Part shown: one piece after another, positions 37,671 through 64,000 of the stretch | How the letters are laid out: each line of letters opens with the position of its first letter | Position numbering within the stretch: position 1 is the first letter of the stretch | Source of the DNA: Balaenoptera acutorostrata | Taxonomy: Eukaryota; Chordata; Mammalia; Artiodactyla; Balaenopteridae | Assembly: GCF_949987535.1 (NCBI RefSeq) | Contig: NC_080066.1 | Location: forward strand, 133,094,335-133,158,334 | DNA: 64,000 nt | Direction of reading: 5' to 3' | The notes under the pieces: model-generated | Database searches by the model: none | Told to the model about the DNA's origin: nothing | Seen by the model: the letters and a program-made list of their open reading frames with translations, nothing else | Program-made: the position numbers and the translations under genes

Positions 37671-38160
37671 AGCCGCTCCGGCCGCTCGTCGCGCCGCGCC
37701 TCGGAATCCCCAGCGATCGGGAGCAGGCCGTGAGTCCGCAGATAAAGCCCGCGCGGGCCTGCCCCCGGCCGCGCCCCACCTCCCGGCCGCCTCCCAGGCC
37801 CGCCCTCGGCTCTCCCGCCTCTCAGAAGCCGCCACCTCCCGGTGCAGCCTGCGGACGTGCCGGGGACCCCGCGCTGGCAGGCCGGGGTCTGAGGCCCGCT
37901 TCCTTCCCCACGCGTGAGGCTGACGCACCAAACCGCTTCCCGGCTCGGCCCTTCCCGGCACGCCGCGCCCGCCCCCGGCTCCGGCCCCTTTAACGCCCGG
38001 GGCCCGGAGACTGGAGCGGGCTGTCTGCCCCCAGCCCCGCGTGGGAGTCGGGGTCCTTCCCGCTCCGAGAGCCGAGCCGGAGCGAAAGCTGGAGGGGTCT
38101 GTGTCTTCCGGCAGAGCCCCGCCCCAGCCTGCTCACTCCCAGCCAATCCTTCCGTATCTC
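37200..38160 (-). promoter_or_regulatory. ERO1A: CpG island and promoter of ERO1A
   Basis: The stretch is strongly GC- and CpG-rich against an AT-rich background, and it surrounds exon 1. Upstream of the ATG it holds several GC boxes, a CCAAT box at 38143-38147, a GACGTGC (37854-37860) and a palindromic CACGCGTG (37909-37916). The last two carry RCGTG, the core bound by HIF-1, and ERO1A is a known hypoxia and ER-stress target. The transcription start cannot be set from sequence alone. Confidence 0.85.
37557..37670 (-). CDS. ERO1A: ERO1A coding exon 1 (start codon, signal peptide)
   Basis: The ATG at 37670-37668 opens 38 codons and ends at a CAG|GTGAGG donor. The peptide starts [18 protein letters not shown], a hydrophobic signal sequence, and ends with the RCFCQ motif holding Cys35 and Cys37. 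The frame stays open upstream but contains no further ATG, so this start is preferred; its length equals human exon 1. Confidence 0.96.
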
Positions 38161-39334
38161 AGTGTGAGGAAATCAAAACTGTGAATTACGTGTCCACAGT
38201 GGCCCTGGCTGAGTCCTAAGGCTGAAAAGGATATTCGTGATCATCTAGACCAGGGCTGCATATCTAATCTAGATTTTCTAGTAGTCACATCAAAAGAGCA
38301 AAAAGAAACATGTGAAGTTAATTTTAATAGTAGATTTTATTGAAACCATTATGTGCAAAATATTTCAAAATATACTCAATAGTAGACGATTCATAAAATA
38401 TTTTACATTTTTTATTTTTAGCTTTGAAATCTGATGTGTATTTTTTATGAACTAGCCACATTTCATAGTCAAATGTGGCCAGTGGCTACTGTGTGGACAA
38501 AGGGGGAGATTACTGTTTATTTTATAGGAGGAAACAGGCCCAGAGAGGTGAGGCGATGTGAGCTAGGAATGCGAGCTGGGCAGTGAGAGAGCCAGGTCCT
38601 CTGATCCCAGCTGTGGGACTGGTCCATCAGCTTTTTTTTTTTTTTTTTTAAGGATAAATTTTCAAGGTGAAACTGGAAAACATTCCAACATCTTACACAT
38701 TACATTAAAAGTTAAAAATTTTCTATTTATTCTTTTGGTAAATCTCTTCCTGTTTGTTTCTGCTTTTGTTTTTTCTTAAAAAGCCATCACTTATTGATGT
38801 AACTCTAGGATATGGTAGGCCTCAAATAGATATTATACTCCTATTTTCTAGCTGAGAAGAATAGGCATAGAATTTATATACGTTATTTAATATCACTTGG
38901 TATGGTAGGGGCGAGACTCAAACCCTATGCTCTGTCCATCACTGCCAAGTGAATTGACATGTAATTAAAAAGTCACCAATCATCTGACATCCTGGTGGGC
39001 CGGGGAAGCTCTGATCTTAATATCTACAAAATGCAATGTATGCATATTAATACAATCTCTCGCTTTACCCCGAAAATTACTTTTTCACTATACTGTGTAT
39101 GGGTTCTACTTATCCTTCTAGGGCCAGACCCAGCTCACTCAGTCCCTCATCTTGAGTCTTCCTGGTTTCCTCTTCACCCAGTTGCACTGGGTGGAACTTA
39201 CACTCTGCCAGATTGAGCTTGACATTAGAGATATAAAGACATATAAAACCCAGTCCCTGCATGTGGATGGACACCCCATGGAATTTAGTATGTAATCTTT
39301 TATGACAGTTCTACTTTATGTTTCTACCACTGAA

Positions 39335-39430
39335 TTGTAATCTCTTTTAACTCCTTAAGCAGGGATTATGTCTCAAACATGCCTGTGACTCCCAGAAATC
39401 TTTGCACACGTTTGTAAAATGAATGAATAT
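39335..39430 (+). repeat. L2 3' end
   Basis: AAGCAGGGATTATGTCTC and AAAATGAATGAAT fit the L2 3' terminus. Confidence 0.52.
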
Positions 39431-39719
39431 ATTCCATATGGCCACAGTATTGATATCTGAAGATTAAGCTATCAAAAATAAGAGACACAGTATGAAAAGG
39501 GGGAAACTAAATGAATAAAGCCTAAAATTGCAGAAAGAAGCAATCTGAACATCATCAGCTCTGGATTTCACTCTGATGCAATAGCCCGTAATTTGGGAGA
39601 ATTTAAAAACATCAGTATTCCCAGGATGAAGGCTCTAGTCCATAAGATTCAAATTCTTGCCCAGTACAAATTTCTAGCAAACTTAAAATCAGAAACAATC
39701 AACATATAAGACAATTTTT

Positions 39720-40400
39720 AAAAAATTTATTGTCTTTTTTTCCCCAGCCTTATTGAAGTATAACTGACAAATAAAATTGTCAGATATTTAAAGTGTATAT
39801 CTAACTGATTTGACATACATATACATTGTGAAAGGATTCTCCCCATCAAGTTAACCCATCTATCATCTTACATATTTACCCTTTTCCCCTCCCTTGGTGA
39901 GAACATTTAAGTTCAACTCTCTCAGAAAATATCAATGATACAATACAGTGTTATCAACTATGGTCACCATGTTACACACTAGATTCTCAGAACTTATTCA
40001 TCTTACAGCTGAAAGTCTGTACCCTTTTACCAACCTCTCCCTGCTTTCCCAACCCCCTTGCCCCTGGCAACCATTTATCTACTCTCTGTTTCTATGAGTT
40101 TGATTTTTTAATTATTATTCCACATATAAGTGATGCCATGCAGTATTTGTCTTGTCTGACTTATGTTCACTTAGCATAGTGCCCTCAAGCCCCATCCATG
40201 TTGCAGCAAATGGCAGGATTTCCTTTCTCATGCTGAATAATAGTCTATTGTATATGTATACGACATCTTCATTATCCATTTATCTGCTGACAGACACTTA
40301 GGTTGTTTCTATGCTTTGGCAATTGCGAATAATGCTGGATGGACGTGGAAGTACAGATATCCGGGTATATACCCAGAAGTGAGATTGCTGGATCTTACTT
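39720..40400 (-). mobile_element. L1 3' UTR and ORF2 end, antisense
   Basis: Begins TTATTGAAGTATAACTGACA and passes through GGTCACCATGTTACACACTA to GGATATCTGTACTTCC-type wording in complement, the reverse of an old L1 3' end. Confidence 0.75.
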
Positions 40401-41249
40401 TATGGTCTTGAAAATTATAATTTTTCCTATTAGATTTGTAAGTGATTTTAGAATGTGTAAAATACAGTTTTATACATATTGTATAAATATTACTGACATT
40501 TCCCTGAGAACCCTTTGAGTTGGTCCTTTGTGTAGTTGGTCCTTGAGTTGGTCTTTTGTGTGAGTTCATTTCTTCAACTCTGCCTATGTTAAGGCCATGA
40601 AATAACTGATTAGTTATCAAATAACTATTTAAGGAGCATCCACAGGGTACATAGTTCAACCTTGGATTTCTGAAACTACAGCCTCCCATATATTGTAACT
40701 TTGCTAAACAATAGTAAATTTTTTAGAGATGAACAAGGCCACCGTCTTGTTATTCTAATACTAGTGATCATAACAATAACATGACTTAGATTTAATGTAC
40801 ACAGCATTTCTTGATGGAATTCTGTTTACTCTGCAAATAACAGCTATTATTATTTTTTTAATGACCAAAGCAGGAAATGGCTTGAGTCCAATTTCTCAAA
40901 ATGGGATTTCTGTGGGAAACTTCTCAGTACATGAACATTTTCTGACGTTGAATTGACTAGAAGGAAATGATTAAGGAAAAAATGTGATCAAGGAAAAGGA
41001 TTATTATGACACACAAGAGGAAGAAAGGCTAAGTAAAAACCTAAAGGTCTGGTTCTGATATTTGATTAGATCTATGTAATATTTACTGAATGTAAGTGTG
41101 CACATGCTGTATTGCTAGACTTTTCTGTTGAGCTGCTTGAGATCATCTGAGTTGGGGAGACCTGCCACCTAAGTTCTGTCATCACCTTCTTTACCTCAGG
41201 TTCCTGAAAGAATGAACTATAAATAGTAACTGACTTCACTTCCTAACTT

Positions 41250-42180
41250 CGGGTTCATACCTTAGCCCAATGTGCAATCTGGTTGCCAACTCCACTCTCT
41301 TACTCTTCTTTACCTGACCTTCTTATTGCCAAATCTAATTGCCATTTTTCATTGAAATCATAACATCTCTGCTGCATTTTGACAAAGCAGATTCTTTCTT
41401 TCTTTGATTCAATTTCCTATGCACTGAACATTCCAGATCCTCCTCATAGTTCTCTGATATTATTTAACTGTCTCCTTCATGGGCTTTCCCTGAGCCCTCC
41501 TCTAAGATGTGAGTGTTCCCCAGTATTCTATCCTTTCTTCAGTGCTTTTCCTCATCCATCTATACTCTCCCCTGGAGAAACGTGCCCAATCTCATGATTT
41601 TAAATATTTTCTTTATGCTAATGACTCCCAAATCTATTTTTCCAGTTCAGATCTCTCCCTTGAGCTTCAAAATCCAACTGCCTATTGGACACAGCCACCT
41701 GGTTGTCTCAGAAATGTTTGATCACATTACCATACATATCTAGACAGCTAGAAATCAGAAAACCATCCTCAGTTTCCCCCTCTCTTTCACCTTCCATAAC
41801 CTATTCTGTCCTGCCAGTTCTGTCATCAACTTATTTCCTCCTCTCCATCTTTATGACCAAGGACTAGTTTCAGCCCTGATTGTTGCTCACCTGATTTATT
41901 ACCATATTTCCTTAACTGATTACCCAACTTCTAGGCTTGTACCCCTCAAAAAACAGTCTTCCCTGCTAGCCTGGTTTCTCAAAAATGTAAATCACACTTC
42001 TGTCTAAAATCTGTGATGCTCCTGATCTGATGCTTCTGAATAATTAAATTCAAGATTCTCAGCACAACATTCAAGGTCCCCATCTATTTCTCCAACTTCA
42101 CTTCCAACACCTCTCTTCCTTATAGTTAGTGAACTGCTATCTATTCCTCCATAGAGACCTTGTTTCCAGCTTCCACTGTT
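41250..42180 (+). repeat. L2 LINE fragment
   Basis: Runs such as CAACTGCCTATTGGACACAG, CTCCTCTCCATCTTTATGAC and AACATTCAAGGTCCCCATCT match the L2 body, without an intact frame. Confidence 0.6.
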
Positions 42181-42199
42181 AGAAGTACTGATGAAATCT

Positions 42200-42960
42200 T
42201 CTAGATAGTGAAATAAAAAAACAAAAAGGCAGAAACAGATGAGAAGAGATAGAAAAAAAATAGAGGATTAATTCAAGGAGAACAGTCTGACTAATAAGAG
42301 TACCACTTAGAGAGGACATGCAAACATAGGAAATAATCTTAGAAGTAATTCAAGAAAATAGCCAAAATGGAGGGATGGCTATCTAGATTCACTGGGCATA
42401 CTAAATGCCCAGTCAGTGAATGGAAAATGCCCCTAACAGAGATAAAAATTTCAAAAAGAAGAAAGAAATCTTGGTTCCTGACAAAGAATTGAGAATCAGA
42501 AGGGCACTACAGAAGCACTGGAAGCTACAGGACAATGGAGCAAGGCCTTCAAAATTCTGAGAATTCTATAGCCAGCCAAACTATTAATCAAGTATGAGAG
42601 TAGAATTAAGATATTGTTAGATACAAAGAATAATGCACATCTTTAAATCCTTTCTAGGAAAAGTCACTGAAAGGATATGATCCAACCAAACAAAGGAGTA
42701 AAACAAAAAAGAGGAGACCTGGGTATCAGGAAAGAGAAGACAGTACACAAGAGAGGAGCTAGGGAAGTTCTAGAAGGAAGTTATGCAGCATCCCTACAGA
42801 ACCCAGATTAGAGGAAGAAGATGGAGGCCTCCAGTAGGGGTGTCTCTAGTTAAAATTGGGACTGGAGGGATACCTGATGTGACTTTCTGAAAAACACTAT
42901 TCAGAGGAATTTTACAATTGTGTTGTAAATTTGGGAAGAAAAAGTGATTTTAAAAAATAG
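42200..42960 (+). mobile_element. Old L1 3' UTR (L1ME-like)
   Basis: TTCTATAGCCAGCCAAACTA, TTAATCAAGTATGAGAGTAG and the AGGAGTAAAACAAAAAAGAG stretch match the old L1ME 3' UTR pattern. Confidence 0.5.
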
Positions 42961-43121
42961 CTAAGCATATTTTTTAAATGAGGCAGCTTTTAATTATAGG
43001 AAGTTCAAAACAGCTTTACAATAAAGCAAATGTGACTATAGTATATTGCTTGACTTGCATAGCCGCACAATAAGACAAATGCTGGAAAGTGATTTAACCA
43101 AAACTTGTATATATTGTATAT

Positions 43122-43132
43122 GGGGGGGGGGG
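43122..43132 (+). repeat. Poly(G) run
   Basis: Eleven consecutive G bases after a TATATT-rich stretch. Confidence 0.9.
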
Positions 43133-43305
43133 TGGAGGTAGGGAAAGTGGGAATCTGGAATAATATAAAGGTGCTGAATCTTTATCTTTCTTATTAGGAA
43201 GTCAAAAGATAAAGCCTAAAATTGATCTAACAAGAAATAGCAGCATAAGCATATTAGTTAGAAATGTGGAGGTAAATACAAAAAAAAACGAGTTAAAGAA
43301 TTGGA

Positions 43306-43703
43306 GGGGCTTCCCTGGTGGCACAGTGGTTAAGAATCCGCCTGCCAATGCAGGGGACACAGGTTCGAACCCTGGCCAGGGAAGATCCCACATGCTGCAG
43401 AGCAACTAAGCCCGTGCGCCACAACTACTGAGGCTGCGCTCTAGAGCCCGCGAGCCACAACTACTGAGCCCGTGTGCCACAATTACTGAAGCCCACGCAC
43501 CTAGAACCCGTGCACCGCAACAAGAGAAGCCACCGCAATGAGAAGCCCGTGCACCACAACAAGAGAAGCCACCGCAATGAGAAGCCCGCGCACCGCAACA
43601 AAGAGTAGCCCCCACTCACCACAACTAGAGAAAGCCCATGCACAGCAATAAAGACCCAACGCAGCCAAACATTAAAATTTAAAAAAAAATTAATAAAAAA
43701 AAT
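43306..43703 (+). mobile_element. CHR SINE copy 8, expanded
   Basis: At about 398 bp this is longer than its relatives because the unit ACAAGAGAAGCCACCGCAAT is present twice and the CACAACTACTGAGCC unit is repeated. Short duplicated flank AATTGGA at 43299-43305 and 43704-43710. Confidence 0.9.
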
Positions 43704-44044
43704 AATTGGATAGTGGGTCTCAGGGATAGAATAGGGTGGGGCAGTAGACTCCTCTTTTTCAATCTAAGCCTTGTAGTACTAAAAAAAAATCTTTATGTAT
43801 TACTTTGATTAAAGAAGAGTATTTCCCAGAAGCTAGGAATTCTAACTTCTATTCCTACATCAACATCTTGCTGCTCAGCCATAGACACGTTCAATTAAGT
43901 GCATTCTGATAAGTATTTGGGGGTAGATATTTGGAATGACAAATTTCTAAAAACTCGAGTGTTATAGCTGATGTGTAAGCAAAAGTAGTTGCTACTTGCC
44001 TATCTGGTACTGTTTCCCAATTCTCTCTAGAAAAATATCAGTTC

Positions 44045-44945
44045 CTGTTGTATTAGTTATCCGTCACCATGTAACAAATGACCACAAACTTAGTGGCTTA
44101 AAACAACAAACATTTTTATTTTAATCTATCTCCTTTTTTTAAACTTGTTCAATATGCTTTTTAAAAAAAATTTATTTATTTTATTTATTTTTGGCTGTGT
44201 TGGGTCTTCGTTTCTGTGCGAGGGCTTTCTCTAGTTGCGGCGAGTGGGGGCCACTCTTCATCGCGGTGCGTGGGCCTCTCACTGTCGCGGCCTCTCTTGT
44301 TGCGGAGCACAGGCTCCAGACGCACAGGCTCAGTAGTTGTGGCTCACGGGCCTAGCTGCTCCGCCGCATGTGGGATCTTCCCAGAGCAGGGCTCGAACCC
44401 GTGTCCCCTGCATTGGCAGGCAGATTCTCAACCACTGTGCCACCAGGGAAGCGCAACAAACATTTATTATCTCAAGTTTTTGTGGGCCAGCAGTTCAGGA
44501 ACAGCTGAACTGGGTTGCGTGACTCAGTCTCTCATGATGTTGCAATTAAGACTAGAGCTTCAGTCATCTGAAGGCTTGCCTAGGGTTGGAGGCTCTGCTT
44601 CGAAAATGGCTCACTCACGTGGCTGTTGGCAGGAGGCCTCAGTTCCTTGCTGGCTGTTCCTTTCCGTGTGGGTCTCTCCACAGATCTGTCGATGTGTCCT
44701 CTTGGCATGACAACTGGCTTCCCCCAGAGGGAGTGATCCAAGGGAGAGTAAGGAGGAAACCCCAACGCCTTTCACGACCTAGGCTCAATGGTCGTCTACT
44801 GTCACTTCCACTTTATTCTATTTGTCCAGAACAAGTCGCTAGATCCAGGGGAGGGAAATTAGGTTCCACTTCTTGAAATGGGAAGTATCAAAGAATTTGT
44901 GTACATATTTTAAAACCACAACACCCATCAATGCTACATTATACG
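44045..44945 (+). repeat. Unassigned old interspersed repeat, split by CHR copy 9
   Basis: TATTAGTTATCCGTCACCAT, ACTTAGTGGCTTAAAACAAC and TGGCTCACTCACGTGGCTG are phrases of a common mammalian repeat, but I cannot name the family safely. The SINE lies inside the AACAACAAACATTT stretch. Confidence 0.55.
44116..44453 (-). mobile_element. CHR SINE copy 9
   Basis: A minus-strand copy, body about 44165-44453, with the duplication CAACAAACATTT at 44104-44115 and 44454-44465. About 48 non-SINE bases lie between the tail and the left duplication. Confidence 0.92.
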
Positions 44946-46089
44946 TTAGTAGGTTAGGAGACTATACTTAAAAATGATTTTTTGAAGATCTAAATACATC
45001 TCATCACTGTTTGTTATGACATCACTTTTAATGACCCCTCCTTCCAAAACTAAGATATACCCTACCTTGTCACCTCACTTCTTCTCTATTCTACAATATT
45101 TTAAGTTCCTTGAGAACTGATGACATTTCTTAGTCTTTTTGTATCTCTGCTTACCTATCATAGGGTCTAACATATTCACAAATTCATCCAATAGTATATA
45201 TATATATCTATGTTCTAGGGATACAATAATGAGAAAGAAATAGTCATAGTCCTTGTTTTCCTGGAGCTTATAGTCTACTGGGGGAAAACACACATTTAAT
45301 TGCATTTAAACATTTAAGAACACTTATGAATGTATAATTACAAATTAAGCTACATTTTCTGATGGACAGGGATACAGTCTTAGAGGTGCATATAAAAAGG
45401 AACAGAACTGTTCTGTTGCGGGCATACCAAAGACAGACAGGAGGGTCAACTGAAGTTGGAATTTTGCCAGATGGGTGAGAGAAGACGAATAAGAGTCAAG
45501 GGAGTTTAAAATATTGGTGTGTTATGTTGAAATTACACACTAGTATGTGCTTATAAATATTTATTGAATTGAATCAAACTGAGCTATATATATTTTTTTT
45601 TTCTTTGCCCCATCCTCTCTTCTTTACTTCTTGATGTCAGAGGTGATATACTCTTGGTATAGTTTGACCAGAATAGTTGCAGCTGAGTGGGAGAAGGGAC
45701 TAACCCTGCTCAATCCACCTTCCTTGTTTATTGTCTAACTGCAATTACCAGTTATATTTAGAAAAAACAGAATAGAATATTCACACAATATCCATAAGAT
45801 TTTTTCCTAATAAATTTGAAGGCATCTTTTAATTTCCTAATAATTTTTTTTGTAATTTAATTCACTTAAATCTGCAATTTATATGTATATATAAGATATA
45901 CCTATTTAAACTCAAACATCCAGGGCCACTGGATAAGATGAGATCAAATGGAGTCTGGGGAATGTGACTGATTCTTTTGGAACAGCAATAAATTCTCCCT
46001 AGGAGTAGTGCTGGGAAGAGGTACAGCAATGTGGACCTGTCTCGCAAAAACTGAGGTCATTACTACCCTTAAAATAAATAATTTAAAAT

Positions 46090-46225
46090 AACACTACTGA
46101 ATGCTTACTATGTGCCAGATGTTGTGTTGATAGCTTACAGGCACACTATGTTAATACTCATGACATCTCTATGAGATAGGTACAAATATTATGCTCATTC
46201 TACAGAGATTTTGAGAGATTAATTT
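46090..46225 (-). repeat. MIR SINE, antisense
   Basis: TGAATGCTTACTATGTGCCA, ACTCATGACATCTCTATGAG and CATTCTACAGAGATTTTGAG are the reverse of the MIR 3' half. Confidence 0.68.
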
Positions 46226-46249
46226 GTCCAAAAGCACAGAAAGAAGGCA

Positions 46250-46590
46250 TCTTTATCTTGTGCCCCTTGTCTCTACAACCCGCCCCCTTCCGGGCTCATT
46301 GGCCTTCTTTCTGTTCCAAGAAATGAGCCAAGCCCCTTTTCACCTTAAGATCTTTGCATTTGCTGTTTCCTCTGTTTGGAAGGTTTTTCTCCAGTTTGTT
46401 GCATGTCTGGCTCCTTATCTCAGATATCTGTCCTAAATTAGTTCTCCTCACCTTACTCTATAACACCACCATGTTTTATTTTTATTATAATATAGTATTT
46501 ATTACACTTTGAAATTACTTTTTTATCTTCCCACCAGATCGAACCCTTAGTACCTCATTCACTGAGTGAATAAATGAATAAATAGCCTAC
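46250..46590 (+). repeat. L2 3' end
   Basis: GATCTTTGCATTTGCTGTTT, TGTTTGGAAGGTTTTTCTCC and GAGTGAATAAATGAATAAA fit the L2 3' end. It stops about 180 bp before the PSMC6 CpG island. Confidence 0.7.
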
Positions 46591-46760
46591 TCCTTCTGTA
46601 CCTGGAGATCCTGGATAGTATTGGGTTATACCAGTAGGCTATCTGTGTTATACCGATAAGCCATCAGGGCTCTTTAGAGAGATATGTATATATTCCCTAT
46701 TTCATTCTCATCTTGGTTTATTACAAAGTCTTTTGTGGTTCCAGAACAGCAGTGACTTAA

Positions 46761-64000
<17,240 letters not shown>

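Noticed and set aside
37119..37672. Several long overlapping frames across the ERO1A CpG island
   Set aside because: GC-rich DNA has few stop codons. Only the frame that joins exon 1 to exon 2 is supported.
37671..37961. Open frame upstream of the ERO1A ATG, possibly an N-terminal extension
   Set aside because: It is open for about 97 codons only because the CpG island lacks stops. It holds no upstream ATG in that frame (it begins with GTG), and the ATG at 37670 gives the conserved signal peptide.

Overview
The window is vertebrate nuclear DNA, almost certainly from a cetacean. Thirteen copies of the tRNA-derived CHR SINE family are scattered through it, in the long whale-type form that ends in an AAATAAAT-rich tail. 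They sit among L1, L2, MIR, hAT and Tigger fossils. Genes are split into short exons with GT-AG introns, and there are two CpG-rich promoters.

Two protein-coding genes lie head to head, matching the human 14q22 arrangement. From 37670 down to the left edge, on the minus strand, is ERO1A, the ER oxidoreductin that re-oxidises protein disulfide isomerase. Fourteen coding exons (codons 1-404 of an expected 468) are placed to the base. The frame is intact, and all residue numbers fall on the human numbering for the cysteines, FAD contacts and glycosylation sites. The last 64 codons lie beyond base 1. From 46998/47040 rightwards, on the plus strand, is PSMC6 (Rpt4), an ATPase of the 26S proteasome base. 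Thirteen coding exons (codons 1-350 of 389) are placed, and the last exon lies beyond base 64000.

Layout: 1-37556 is exons and introns of ERO1A; 37200-38160 is the ERO1A CpG island with exon 1; 38160-46770 is intergenic and filled with L2, L1 and CHR copies; 46770-47340 is the PSMC6 CpG island; 47125-64000 is PSMC6 introns and exons. No tRNA, rRNA, CRISPR or operon-like structure is present. The two genes serve protein quality control (oxidative folding in the ER and cytosolic/nuclear degradation) but share no visible regulatory element.

I found no previously undescribed gene system. The points worth a second look are retrotransposition footprints (SINEs with extra 3' sequence inside their target-site duplications, two poly(A)-only insertions, two near-identical copies of an unrecognised poly(A)-tailed retroposon, an inverted SINE pair), two substitutions beside key cysteines of ERO1A, a 12-nt ERO1A exon, and a second in-frame start codon in PSMC6.
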